Assembly (NCBI RefSeq): GCF_020497125.1
Contig: NC_059073.1
Location: 8,639,225 to 8,703,224, forward strand
Direction: 5' to 3'
DNA from: Mauremys mutica
Taxonomy: Eukaryota > Chordata > Testudines > Geoemydidae
DNA: 64,000 nucleotides
In this document: in pieces, positions 1-10,770 of the stretch
Numbering within the stretch: position 1 is the first letter of the stretch
Layout of the letters: the number at the start of each line of letters is the position of its first letter
Made by a program: the position numbers and the translations under genes
The notes under the pieces: model-generated
The model's database searches: none
The model's input: the letters and a program-made list of their open reading frames with translations, nothing else
Told to the model about the DNA's origin: nothing

Positions 1-215
1 GGGCTATTCGAATCAGGGAGGCTTTGAAGCAGCATTTTCACAGTGAGCCCTAATAATGTGTGTTTCTCTAATGCATTCAGCCAGGCATTACTTACTTGCC
101 ACCTGGAAGGACCCTTGTATTGATTCCTGTCTCAGTGTTAATTGTAGTCTGCAAATTTGCTGAATGCCCCAGTGCATGAATTTTTCTTGCAACCACCCTG
201 AGTAGGTCACAGTAA
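1..215. other. no gene seen
   Basis: I see no coding or repeat signature I can name with confidence here. The sequence runs directly into the repeat that begins near 220. Confidence 0.5.
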
Positions 216-219
216 GGCA

Positions 220-1207
220 GTCGCAGCTCTCTCCTCATCGGTCAGGGCGGGAGACCACGCCCCCTCGCTACGACACTTCCGGAGTGCTCAGGCTCACAGT
301 TAGTGTCCCAGGCCTGCAGTCAGGCCGAGCTGCAATAAATCTATAGGCCCGGAGCCCTCAATCAGGGTGGGGCGACACACAGTTAATGGCTCTGGCCAGG
401 GGTCTGGGGGAGCCGCAAGGAGTCTATCTGCCCGGGCCCTCAATCGGGCGGGGCAGTAATCCAACAGGGGCTCTGACCTGCAGTCAGTCAGGCAGAGCAG
501 CAGAGAGTCTATTCGCCCGGGGCCCTCCGTCAGGGCAGGGCAGCAGTCAGTTCAGTCTAGGGGAGTTTAGCTCTCTGGTGTGAGAGTCAGCAAACCATCT
601 GGCGCCCTAGTTCAGGCGGGTGCCAGACCAATGCAGGCCTCCTGACCACAAAGAGGGGAGGCTGCCACTCCTGATGGTGGGGTGGCAGGGGATAGGGGGA
701 TGCAGGCCCTCCCACTCCAATGTGTCCCAGCCCAGGGCCCTAACAGTGGTGGAGTGATCCACCACTGGGTCAGTGGGGAAATCTGACCACAACACTCTGG
801 CCGGCTTGCAATCACTCACACAGCCAAACCCTATTCAGCTTCCCTGGGCTCCTTCCTACCCTCCCAGTCCGGGAGTACCTGGGTTCCGGGGTTGTCATCG
901 GTCTCGCTCGGGTAAACAGCAAGTGGCAGCCCCAACAGCTCCTTGGTGTCCGGCAGCTCCGGCAGTCCCTCCGAGTCTCTGGCACTGTAGCAGCCTCCGT
1001 CAGGTCTGGGCTCCAACAGCGGGAGAGAGACATCCTGCTCCTCTGGCAGCTCTACCATAACTGAGCAAGAGGGCCGGCCATTTATAGTTCCTGTGCCTGC
1101 TTCCGGTGGGGTAGCCGCGGGTATCCCAGTTCTGCCCACCAAGGGGTGCTCACGGCTCTATCCCCATCTGTCAGGAAGGGAGACCATGCCCCCCTTGCTA
1201 CAGTCAC
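220..1207. repeat. unclassified GC-rich interspersed repeat with terminal direct repeats
   Basis: A ~50-bp sequence near 222-275 recurs in diverged form near 1149-1207; both contain a gggagacca motif followed by a run of C and gctac. The block between is GC-rich and holds an ~82-bp tandem array plus a stretch that on the minus strand reads as an open frame (831-1142). Repeated ends suggest an LTR-like element or two units of a long tandem repeat. I cannot name the family and see no target duplication. Confidence 0.45.
354..650. repeat. diverged ~82-bp minisatellite, about 4 units
   Basis: Units begin with gccct at 354, 436, 522 and 604, giving periods of 82, 86 and 82 bp. Each unit starts with a g-ccct-caatcagg-like motif and ends with a c-rich ctatctgcccgg-like motif. 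A weaker unit can be read upstream from about 276. The copies are well diverged, so the array is old. Confidence 0.7.
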
Positions 1208-1241
1208 ACATAAAGAATCATTGTATTTGTAAGACTAAATT

Positions 1242-1247
1242 TTTATT
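1242..1247 (-). terminator. AATAAA poly(A) signal of the Harbinger remnant
   Basis: On the minus strand AATAAA lies about 125 bp downstream of the end of the Myb-like frame, in AT-rich sequence. It fits the 3' end of that transcript. Confidence 0.4.
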
Positions 1248-1373
1248 AAACAACAATTCACATGTAACATTTCTTACAAGGGACCTGGCACTGAGCACCA
1301 CTCTCTGAAATGAGGATCTCACATCTGTGTGTCAGTCCAGCTGTTGTTATGGCCTAGGGATGGAGTGCAAGGG

Positions 1374-1700
1374 CTACTGTAACGGGCCAGGAACATGTGA
1401 GGAATGTATGTGGGGAGTTTGTGGAAACCATGGAACGCAGTTCTTGTATACACTGCAGGGGAGTTGAGCACACCTGTGTTCCAACTGCAGTGCAATCAGG
1501 GACCTGAGCGTCTCTGTTGGGTCCTCCAGGAGCTTTATCATCTGCTCCTGACACTCTATTATCTGTTCCAGCCCTTGCCTCCTCTCCTGGCTATCCATTT
1601 CTAGCTTTTCTAAGTTTATTGTCTCTCTCCAGGCTCTGTGCTCACTATTGGCCTGACCAGACGATGGCAGCACTTTGTGAAACATGTCCTCCTCGTTCAC
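1374..1700 (-). pseudogene. Myb/SANT-like Harbinger accessory protein, C-terminal remnant
   Basis: The minus-strand frame encodes about 108 residues rich in Q, E and R: a helical stretch with RAWRETI, QERRQGLEQ and MIKLLEDPTETLRSLI. This is the coiled-coil C-terminal tail usual in Harbinger-borne Myb/SANT-like proteins, in which a DNA-binding trihelix domain precedes a charged linker. The Myb domain is absent. In an intact element the protein would help the transposase enter the nucleus and bind the terminal repeats; here it is a fossil. A poly(A) signal lies downstream at 1242-1247. I am fairly sure of the family and unsure of the exact ends. Confidence 0.5.
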
Positions 1701-2194
1701 CTCCTTATCTGAAGCAGCATCTCAGCTGGTGTGTAGAAGCAGGCCCTCAAGAGCACATCTGCAGAAACAAAAGAAATAATACACAGTTGTTATTGTGGGT
1801 GCACTCACAGCCTTGAATCATAAAAGTTGCATACACCTCTTTCTCACGTTCCCTTGGCAAGCACTCAGGAGAACCAGAGCACTAACCATGGTGAGTTCGG
1901 CCCAAAGAGGGGATGGTGCAAGATGGGACAAAGGGTCTAGTGGTTTCAGAAGGGGATCACTACACATGCCTAGGGACATTATTCTGAATACTGGCTCTGT
2001 TTTCCACAGGCAGGGGGGATTGAAGCTGAAATCACACTACTGAGGGTAACCGAAGATGCAAGAGTGTGTCTCCTGCAGGCAGGTGGCTTCAGACAGGGTC
2101 CGTATGCTGCTCTGGTTCCTGTAGAAGTAATTGCCGATTGGCATGGCAAAGTTTCCTACCATGGGGGAAGAAATAAAGCAGCTCTGCCAAGGAA

Positions 2195-2265
2195 CATTCG
2201 ACAGTACGCTGGGCTAGATGGACCACTGGTCTGACCCAGTAAGGCTGTTCTTATGTTCTTATTGT
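2195..2265 (+). mobile_element. CR1 LINE, 3' end
   Basis: The sequence has the conserved CR1 tail (gctgggctagatggaccactggt split by typical changes, then gacccagtaaggc) and ends in ttcttatgttctt, the octamer-like terminal repeat. Only about 70 bp of 3' UTR is present, as expected for strongly 5'-truncated CR1 copies. Confidence 0.8.
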
Positions 2266-2648
2266 GTATAGAAGGGAGATGCTGAAGCAGCGGGGCTCTA
2301 TGAACATCTAAAGTGGATGGATAGTGGGGAATAATTCTGCACTAGCTGCGGGTTGGACTAAGTGATCTTATCAACAGAGAGCTAAAACTCTAACAGGCCA
2401 TTTAGTCCAGTCTTCAGTGAGGGTTATTGGGTCATCTAGTCTGACCACCAGCCAGTGCAGGACTCTTCCATCCTTCCTGACTGTTTCTGTTGCCCCGTCA
2501 CTGTTATATCTAAGCACTTTCCAGATAAATTAGATCTGTATAGAATCTTCCTTAGTGGACATAAGTCCAAAGCTGACTGCAAAGAGAGCCCTACATTTCT
2601 GTGATGATGACAAAGGGATCTCACAACATTGGGTGAGTAGGCAACAAA
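2266..2648. other. no gene seen
   Basis: No recognisable gene or repeat lies between the two CR1 copies. Confidence 0.5.
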
Positions 2649-2649
2649 A

Positions 2650-3421
2650 TGGTAGATGAAATTCACTGTGGATAAGTGCATAGTAAGGCACATTGGAAAA
2701 AATAATTCCAGTTATACATACAAAATGATGGGGGCTAAATTAGCTGTTACCGCTCAAGAAAGAGATCTTGGAGTAATTGTGGGTAGTTCTCTGAAAACAT
2801 CCACTCAATGTGCAGCGGTAGTCAAAAAAGCGAACAGAATGTTAGGAGCCATTAGGAAAGGGATAGATAATAAGACAGAAAATATCATAATGCCTTCATA
2901 TAAATCCATGGTACGCCCACATCTTGAATACTGCCTTCAGTTCTGATTTCCATCTCAAAAAAGATATATTAGACTTGAAAAAGGTACAGAGAAAGGCAAC
3001 ACAAATGATTAGGGGTAAAACCAACCTTCTGTATGAGGAGAGATTAAAAAGACATAGATTATTCAGCTTGGAAAAGAGACGACTAGGAGGGGATATGATA
3101 AAATCATGAATGGTGTAGAGACAGTGAATAGGGAAGTGTTATTTACCCCTTCACATAAGGCAAGAGCCAAGGATCACTCAATGAAATTAATAGACAGCAA
3201 GTTTAAAACAAACATAAGGAATTACTTCACACAGTGCCCAGTCAACCTGTGGAACTCCTTGCCAGTGGATGTTGTGAAGGCCAGAAGTATAACTGGGTTC
3301 AAAAAGGAGTTAGATACGCTCACGGAGACTAGGTTAATGGCTATTAGCCAAGATGGTCAGGATACTGGGCTAGATGGACTATAGGGCTGACCTGATATGG
3401 CCATTCTTATAACTTCATGAG
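2650..3421 (+). mobile_element. CR1 LINE, 5'-truncated, degenerate RT C-terminal region
   Basis: Three overlapping frames (2656-2946, 2924-3109, 3106-3384) together cover the region after the RT catalytic core. Recognisable pieces are [65 protein letters not shown] and VNLWNSLPVDVV. They match the intact copy at 34.6-37.4 kb. Two frameshifts and several stops show it is dead. The 3' UTR ends near 3421 with ggccattcttataac. Confidence 0.9.
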
Positions 3422-4044
3422 GTTTCCTCTTCCTCTCCCTCCCCTGATACAAGAGGATCTGCTTGGCATAGATCTCCTGTTACTTTTTGTCTCTTACTTC
3501 TGTGATGTGTGGCGATGAAGTGAGTCTTAAGGGAACACAGCAATACTTGTCTGCATGCCAGGAAGCAGAACTAAGTACACGAGACACACCCATTGAACTA
3601 TCACTGTAGAGGAGTTGATAATCACAGGGGGTTACTGGATGCACATATTGTAAATGAAACAGTGCTTACTGGGCAGAGTTAATGACTTATGACCTGACCC
3701 AATGCCCACTGAAGGCCATAGGAAAGCTCCTGTTGACTTAAATCTAAAGGCAACAGGTCTGGCCTTTAGAAAGAAATTCACGTTGAGATTAATAAGTGAT
3801 GAATTTAGAGCAAGTTTAAGGAAATAGTTAGGCAGGCAGAGTATTATCAAATTCTGGAATTCCCTGCCCCAAGGGGCACTTCATGCTGCTCAGATAGCAG
3901 AGAGAGAGGGGCAGGGTATGAGACCCTTATTAGAATGAGAGTCCATCCTCACAGTCTGTGATTGGCTCAGAATAGCTCTGAACTGCAAGAACCCATCTCC
4001 AGGCTATCAGGAGAAGGCAGGGACCTTCTAAACAAGAAGAAGGA
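3422..4044. other. no gene seen
   Basis: Mostly unremarkable sequence. No frame resembles a protein I know. Confidence 0.5.
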
Positions 4045-4526
4045 TGAGCCAGTGGTTAGGATGCTAACCTGGGACATGGAAGGCCTGGTCTACACTATGG
4101 GGTTAGGTCGAATTTAGCCGCATTAGGTCGATTTTAAAATGAAAGTGTCCACACAACCAACCCTGTTCTGTCAACTTAAAGGGCTCTTAAAATCGATTTC
4201 TGTACTCCTCCCCTGACGAGGGGATTGGCGCTAAAATCGACCTTGCTGGGTCGAATTTGGGGTAGTGTGGACGCAAATCGACAGTATTGGCCTCCGGGAG
4301 TTATCCCAGAGTGCTCCAATGTGACTGCTCTGGACAGCACTTTGAACTCCGATGCACTAGCCAGGTACACAGGAAAAGCTCCGGGAACTTTTGAATTTAA
4401 TTTCCTGTTTGGTCAGCGTGGCAAATTCAGCAGCACTCAGCAGCACAGGTGACCATGCAGTCCCCCCAGAATCGTAGAGCGTAGAATGTTTCTACCCTCC
4501 CCCTACCATCTCCGTCCCTGAGGTTA

Positions 4527-4865
4527 TTGCAGATTAGAAGGTGGAAAAAACGCACTCACGATGACATGTTTTCCGATCTCAGGCAGTCCTCCCACACTGA
4601 TAGGGCACAGCTTAATGCATGGAGGCATTCAGTGGCAGAGGCTAGGAAAGAATTAAGTGAGTGCAAAGAGCAGAGGCAGGACGCGATGCTGAGGAAAGCC
4701 AGCAAGAGCACAGACCTATATCCACTGTATAACCACCTACCCTCCTCCCCATGTTCCATAGCCCTCACCCAGATGCCCAAGAATGTGGGGGGAGGCTCGG
4801 GCACCCAGTCACTTCACTCCAGAGGATGGCCCAAGCAACAGAACGCTGTCATTCAAACAGTCTGA
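4527..4865 (+). pseudogene. Harbinger Myb/SANT-like protein, C-terminal half
   Basis: The frame contains IRRWKKRTHDDMFSDLRQSS, then RAQLNAWR, a charged helix, QRQDAMLRK, and a proline/serine-rich end with NHLPSSPCS. This order (basic KKRTRDDMF-type motif, coiled coil, PSSP tail) is typical of the accessory protein of turtle Harbinger elements. The Myb/trihelix DNA-binding domain that should precede it is deleted, and there is no proper start. The gene ends within the element, convergent with the transposase remnant at 5092-5298. Confidence 0.7.
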
Positions 4866-5091
4866 TTTTTAGGGTGGCTACAATAAGCAATGTGGCCGTG
4901 TCCTTCCCTCTTCCCCCACCTCACCTCGTCTACCTCGTCCGTTATCTCATTGTTTTTTAATTAGCAAAGAAAGAATGCATGGTTTCAAAACAATAGTTAC
5001 TTTATTTCGAAGGGGGGAGGGTGGTTGGCTTACAGGGAATTAAAATCAACAAAGGGGGCGGGTTTGCATCAAGGAGAAACACACACAACTG

Positions 5092-5298
5092 TCACGTTGT
5101 AGCCTGGCCAGTCATGAAACTGGTTTTCAAAGCCTCTCTGATGCGCAGTGCGCCTTGCTGTGCTCTTCTAATCGCCCTGGTGTCTGGCTGCTCAAAATTG
5201 GATGCCAGGCAATTTGCCTCAACCTCCCACCCCGCCATAAATGTCCTCCCCCTTACTCTCACAGATATTACGGAGCACACAGCAAGGAGCAATAACAA
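5092..5298 (-). pseudogene. Harbinger (HARBI1-like) DDE transposase, C-terminal remnant
   Basis: About 68 residues on the minus strand include FMAGWEVEANCLASNFEQP, then DTRAIRRAQQGALRIREAL. This resembles the extreme C-terminus of HARBI1-type transposases (a GW...FEQP...AIR...RIREAL pattern after the last catalytic acid). The catalytic DDE residues lie upstream in the family and are deleted here. Sequence at 5354-5596 on the same strand shows no recognisable domain. I am moderately confident because the match is to a short tail. Confidence 0.55.
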
Positions 5299-5935
5299 TG
5301 GGAATGTTGGTTGCGCTAGTCTGACCTAGTCAGCAAACAGCGCCAGCGAGCTTTTAATGTGCATGACGGTGAGCTGAGCGGGCTCCATGCTTGCTGTGGT
5401 ATGGTGTCTGCATGGATAACCCAGGAAAAAAGGCGCAAAACGATTGACACCCATTGCTTTCATGGAGGGAGGGGCGACTGACGACATGTACCCAAAACCA
5501 CCTGTGACAATGTTTTTGCCCCATCAGGCATTGGGAGCTTAACCCAGAATTCCAATGGGCGGTGGAGACTGTGGGAACTGTGGGATAGTTACCCACTGTA
5601 CATCACTCCATAAGTCGATGCTAGCCACGGTAGTGAGGACACACTCCGCCAACTTAATGCGCTTAGTGGGAACATACACAATCGACTGTATAAAATCGAT
5701 TTCTAAAAATTGACTTCTATTAAATCGATTTAATTTCGTAGTGTAGACATACCCGAAGACAGAGGTCAAGTTCCTGCTCTGCCACAGGCTTCCTGTGTGA
5801 CCTTGTATAAGTCACTTGTTCTGTGCCTCAGTTTCCCTAAGTGTAAAATAGGGATAGGAGCCCTGTCCTATCTCACAGGGATGCTGTGAGGATAAATATG
5901 TTAAAGATGGTGAGGTGCTGAGCTCCTAGAATAAT

Positions 5936-6225
5936 AAAAATCATATAACTGCCAAAGACAGACGAAACCTTCCCAGAAACTCACTCACATGAACAGCAGG
6001 GGCAGAGCTCTTCTTTGGGAGAGAACAAGTGACCCCCACAGCCTGTTGGGAAATGTTTTATTTTATCTCCTGCCCCTCTGAGGAAAAAGTTGTTGAAAGC
6101 AACTTTTTTTATTTCAGTTTCGTCAATTTTCCTTTGAAAAAAATAGATCAACAAACAGAAATTCTATTTGCCAAGTTTTCTCAAAGAGCCTTTTTTTTCT
6201 GTTAAAAATGATTTTTTTCCCTAGT
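5936..6225. repeat. AT-rich unclassified repeat (aaa/ttt-rich, gaaa-type motifs)
   Basis: From about 6085 the sequence is rich in T and A runs with motifs such as ttgaaaaaaat and cagaaattc. Similar texture occurs at 14.3, 50.8, 58.7 and 60.6 kb. No gene. Confidence 0.4.
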
Positions 6226-6400
6226 AAATACATAAGAACGGCCATACTGGGTCAGACCAATGGGCCATCTCAGTATCCTGTCGGCCGACAGTGGCCAGTG
6301 CCAGGTGCCCCAGAGGGAACGAACAGAACAGATAATCATCACGTGCTCCATCCCCTGTCGCTCATTCCCAGCTTCTGGCAAACAGAGGCTAGGGACACTT
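6226..6400 (-). mobile_element. CR1 LINE, 3' end
   Basis: On the minus strand this is the CR1 3' UTR ending in cttatg. The plus strand shows acataagaacggccatactg, ccagtgccaggtgccccag and cagaggctagggac. It aligns with the start of the large CR1 at 34,384. Confidence 0.9.
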
Positions 6401-7199
6401 CAGAATACAACCTTCCTGTGCTTCCTGCCATGACAAGGGCACAGGTAGCATAACCCATGCTGGCCTTCCATGTAGAGGTGATGAGCACATGCAGCTGTTA
6501 ATGAAACCGAGGGCGAGACATGCGGAGGAGCACTGTGACGGGTTAGGTCCTTTGTGTGCTGGATATAATTTCCGTTCCCAAACCTCCTTTTCACTCTGGA
6601 ATCCTCCAGTGCCTACTGCATCAACCTCTAACGATAAGCTGAACTTTTATAACGACCATTAAAAAAAAGTGCTGTTTCCAACGATAGGAGACTTAACTGG
6701 GGTGAAACTAGAAGCCGTTCCAGCAAAGTGCGACAGTAAAAGACCAGTAAGTAAGCTGTCCATTTATAGAAAACATAAGATATAAAATTCATTTTTAATG
6801 GACTGTTTCCATGGAAATGGTCCTTCGTGGAGACGTTTTACAGTGTATTAAGCAGCGCAGAGGGTTAAGGTGGCGGCCGTGGTGGCCATAATAGAGATTC
6901 TATGATTTGTTAAAAATTGTAACTGCTAAAAGGTTTATAGCCATGGGCGCGTGGACTATTTCAGAGGCGTTCATCACTCACCCGGCAAAATGGAGCACTA
7001 AAGTACACCTAGCAAAGTGGGATCCCGTCATGATCTGAGCAGTTTGGAAAGACAGGGAAATATGTCCCTTGATTATAGGGCTGATAATAATTATTAATCA
7101 TATGTACACCCAGATCCCATTCAACAAAAAATCTCATTTATAAATATTAATTAGCCTTCCCCCTATAAAACACGTCTCTTGCCTGCAATCTGCTAAGTG
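6401..7199. other. no gene seen
   Basis: No frame or repeat I recognise in about 800 bp. Confidence 0.5.
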
Positions 7200-7720
7200 T
7201 TCACGTTGCTAGATGTTATTTATTATTTGTATTACAGTAATGCCCAACTGAGATCAGGGCCTCTTTGTGCTTGGTGCTGTACATACAACCCAAGCTCAAA
7301 ATGTGTAGACCTACCCTAGGCATAACGCCCATCTTGAGGAGACGTACCCGCGCTAGCTCTGACCAAGCTAGTGGGCTTAAATAGCAGTGTACCTGTGGCA
7401 GTGTGAGGGGAGGGAGGGACTGACGGCCGAGGATGTGCCTAGCATCTCGGACGGGTACAGACTTGGGCAGGCTAGCTGCTCGTGTTGCTGTGGCTGCAAC
7501 TATTTTTAGGGCACTAGCCCAATCGGAGCTGGTGCAGGTCCATCCCCTCTAACTGGAAATTACACTTCTACCTCAAAGTGTAGTCATGCACTCAGGAAAA
7601 GACAGTCCCTGCCCCAAAGAGCTTCAAGTCTAAATAGACCAGACGAAGGGTGGGAGAAGACACAGAGGTACAGAGAGGGGAAGTGACGTGCCTAGACTAC
7701 ATGCATGACCTAGCTCTGCC
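7200..7720. mobile_element. amniote SINE-like repeat split by a hAT-type MITE
   Basis: The left part (about 7210-7290: caactgagatcagggcc, gtgctgtacatac) and the right part (about 7592-7720: gacagtccctgccccaaaga, aagtctaaatagacc) are normally contiguous in a common amniote repeat. Between them, about 7297-7590, is a DNA element beginning tgtagacctaccc and ending with acttctacctcaaagtgtag. The element boundaries are approximate. Confidence 0.5.
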
Positions 7721-7876
7721 ACACAAGCATAAGGAAAAACACAAACCTGCCAGCTGCCCCTTGGCAATCAGTACCGGAGGCTATAGCCAAAGTGCCTTAG
7801 CTTATAGCAGCTTGCAGAAATGTGTCCCAGAAAAAGAGATGGTCTCCTGATTAGCTGAGACTCAAACCACACAGAG

Positions 7877-9585
7877 CTATAGACTTAGAAAAGCAGAATT
7901 TGACTCCCTCGGGGAACTGATGGGCAGGATCCCCTGGGAGGCTAATACAAGGGAGAAAGGAGTCCAGGAGAGCTGGCTGGATTTTAAAGCCTTATTGAGG
8001 GCGCAGGAACAAACCATCCCGATGTGCAGAAAGAATAGCAAATATGGCAGGCGACGAGCTTGACTTAACAGTGAAATCTTCGGTGAGCTTAAACACGAAA
8101 AGGAAGCTTTCAAGAAGTGGAAACTTCAACAGATGACTAGGGAGGAGTATAAAAATATTGCTCGAGCATGCAAGGATGTAATCAAGAAGGCCAAAGCACA
8201 ACTGGAGTTGAAGCTAGCAAGGGATGTGAAGGGTAACGAGAAGGGTTTCTACAGGTATGTTAGCAACAAGAAGAAGGTCAGGGAAAGTGTGGGCCCCTTA
8301 CTGAATGGGGAAGGCAACCTAGTGACAGATTATGTGGAAAAAGCTAATGTACTCAATGCTTTTTTTGCCTTGGTCTTCACAGACAAGGTCAGCTCCCAGA
8401 CTGCTGCACTGGGCAGCACAGTATGGGGAGGAAGTTAAAAGAACAGGTTAAGGACTATTCAGAAAAGCTGGACATGCACAAGTCCATGGGGCCAGATCTA
8501 ATGCATCCGAGGGTGCTGAAGAAGTTGGCTGATGTGATTGCAGAGCCATTGGCCATTATCTTTGAAAACTCGTGGTGATTGGGGGAGGTCCCGGACTATT
8601 GGAAAAAGGCAAATATAGTGCACATCTTTAAAAGAGGGAAGAAGGAGAACCCGGGGAACTACAGACTGGTCAGCCTCACCTCAGTCCCTGGAAATATCAT
8701 GGAGCAGGTCCTCAAGGAATCCATTTTGAAGCACTTGGAGGAGAGGAAGGTGATCAGGAACAGTCAACATGGATTCATCAAGGGCAAGTCATACCTGACC
8801 AACCTGATTGCCTTCTATGATGAGATAACTGGCGCTGTGGGGGATATGGGGAAAGTGGTGGACGTGATAGATCTTGACTTTAGCAAAGCTTTTGATACGG
8901 TCTCCCACAGTATTCCTGCCAGCAAGTTAAAGAAGTATGGGCTGGATGAATGAACTAAAGGTAGATAGAAAGCTGGCTAGATTGTAGGGCTCAATGGTAG
9001 TGATCAATGGCTCAATGTCTAGTTGGCAGCCAGTGTCAGGTGGAGTGTTCCGGGGGTCTGTCCTGTGGCCGGTTAGTTCAATATCTTCATTAATGATCCA
9101 GATGATGGGATGAATTGCACCCTCAGCAAGTTCACATATGACACTAAGCTGTGGGGAGAGGTAGATAATCTGGAGGGTAGGGTTAGGGTCCAGAGTCATC
9201 TAGACAAATTGGATGATTAGGCCAAAAGAAATCTGATGAGGTTCAACAAGGACAAGTGCAGAGTCCTGCACTTAGGATGGAAGAATCCCATGCACTGCTA
9301 CAGGCTGGGGACCGACTGGCTAAGTGGCAGTTCTGCAGAAAAGAACCTAGGGAATACAGTGGACGAGAAGCTGGATATGAGTCAACATTGTGCCCTTGTT
9401 GCCAGGAAGGCTAATGGCATATTAGGCTGCATTAGTAGGAGCATTGCCAGCAGATCGAGGGAAGTGATTATTCCCCTTTATTTGGCACTGCTGAGGCCAC
9501 ATCTGGAGTATTGCGTCCAGTTTTGGGCCCCCCACTACAGAAAAGATGTGGACAAATTGGAGAGAGTCCAGTGGAGGGCAAAGAC
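7877..9585 (+). mobile_element. CR1 LINE ORF2 fragment, frameshifted
   Basis: Frames at 8133-8438, 8579-8953 and 9236-9688 give CR1 RT pieces: YKNIARACKDVIKKAKAQL, GFYRYVSNKKK, VPDYWKKANIVHIFKRGKK, SQHGFIKGKSYLTNLIAFYDE, DLDFSKAFDTVSH, then [14 protein letters not shown] and [19 protein letters not shown]. The RT palm motif region around 9090-9150 is broken by stops. Both ends are truncated. It belongs to a different CR1 subfamily from the copy at 34-39 kb. Confidence 0.9.
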
Positions 9586-10680
9586 AAGCCCTCTGAAGAT
9601 CTGGCACGACACACTCCCTGGGCTAAATCTTGACATCCTTACTCAGGCATCCCAGCCACTGAAAATCATTGGGAATTTGACTGAGTAAGGGTGAATGAGA
9701 CCTGAGCCAGAGCTTCAGGTTTGGACCTGGTATGGCTGGCACCTCTAAGTACATGGCAAGCGCATTCGGCACTAACTGTAACCAGCCAGTTGTCCTCAGG
9801 GGCTGCTCTAAGCCAAACACATGGCAGGAATCCAACCCAGAGACCACAAAGGGACGAACAAAGGTGCTGTGTTCTGTAATTCCACAGCCAGATGGAGATC
9901 TAGGTGCAAGCCACATCACTACGTATCAGGCCTGCAGCCCCACCCCATAGAGACCGACTGTATTTAAGGAGCAGCCGATGACCTGCTCTCCCCTGCAGAT
10001 AGTGATGGATGGGGCTTGATTTGCCAGCCAGCCAGCCCAAGTTAGGGAAGCGTTATTACCAATGACCATGGGGCACGTTTAGCCAGCTCCCTGTTTTCTG
10101 TTTGTCTGGCTGACACTCAAGCAAGAGAAAGGAGTCACTTTAATATGAAGTGACAGTTTGGAACTGGAACTATTTCCTCTGTCAGGGAGACTAAATGGTC
10201 GGCGGGGCCTTCAGGCGCGATGAGGCCTGGCCCTGCCAGAGTCGTTAGTTCCTGTCATAGCTCCGGGTCAGCTGTCGACCCCGCTGCTTGGGTGCTCCTT
10301 TTCTCCCTGCTTTTAGAAGCGCAGCACCTTCCAATATCAATCCTGGTGCTGAGCCAGCCTCCTTTTTCTAGTCAGTTTTGCTAGAAAAGGGTAAATTTGG
10401 TTATCCTGAGAGTGAGGGACTAATGCAATAACTTAGAGCAAAGCAGGCACTGTATGTGTCCTCCGTTCAGCTTTGCTAGTGGCCCTCATTAATAACCCAC
10501 AGCCTCCTTCGTTAACCCAGTCCTGGCTTTCCATTGCAGCTACGTCAGTGAAACTTCATTCTTGTCCTGCAGCCTCTGCCATTCCAGTCCTGGGCTCTCA
10601 CACAGCTCTGCCAATGCTCCTTTATCCAAATCTAGGACCTCCTTTGTTACTGCACTTCTGGGTCCTTCTAAACAGCTGCT
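9586..10680. other. no gene seen
   Basis: About 1.1 kb without recognised genes. I could not classify any repeat here. Confidence 0.5.
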
Positions 10681-10770
10681 CCATCTGAAGAAGTGGGTTT
10701 TTTTACCCACGAAAGCTTATGCCCAAATAAATCTGTTAGTCTTTATGATGCCACTGGACTCCTCATTGTT
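10681..10770 (+). mobile_element. Penelope-like element, 3' tail (family 1)
   Basis: The stretch has gaagaagtgggtttt, cccacgaaagcttatgccc, aaataaatctgttagtc and the terminal gactcctcattgtt. The same tail ends the copies at 15.0, 17.6 and 40.1 kb, where it adjoins GIY-YIG coding sequence. Confidence 0.75.

Larger units (their letters stand above)
1207..2190 (-). mobile_element. decayed PIF/Harbinger element fragment
   Basis: The segment holds a minus-strand remnant of a Myb/SANT-like accessory protein (1374-1700) followed on the minus strand by a poly(A) signal. Sequence from about 1990 to 2190 looks like untranslated flank of the same element type. PIF/Harbinger transposons carry two genes, a DDE transposase and a Myb/SANT-like protein. 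The assignment rests on the protein remnant; the outer limits are approximate and no terminal repeats were found. Confidence 0.5.
4082..5754. mobile_element. PIF/Harbinger DNA transposon, internally deleted
   Basis: The ends form imperfect inverted repeats: ggcctggtctacactatgg at 4082 against tagtgtagacataccc at 5754. A 3-bp target duplication GAA lies at 4079-4081 and 5755-5757, the 3-bp length expected for Harbinger. Inside are the C-terminal part of a Myb/SANT-like gene on the plus strand and a transposase C-terminal remnant on the minus strand, so the two genes converge. Most of both genes is missing, making this a non-autonomous derivative. Confidence 0.75.
4045..5935 (+). mobile_element. 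MIR-like CORE-SINE split by a Harbinger element
   Basis: A tRNA-like head (4045-4081, ggttaggatgctaacctggg) resumes at 5755 with a box-B-like aggtcaagttcc, then the MIR-type body (cttcctgtgtgacc, tcagtttccc, gtaaaatagggat). The halves join cleanly around the GAA target duplication of the inserted element. Old, diverged copy. Confidence 0.7.

Noticed and set aside
831..1142. 103-codon minus-strand frame that looks like a first exon
   Set aside because: It lies inside a GC-rich repeat, and no homologous protein or continuing exon is visible.
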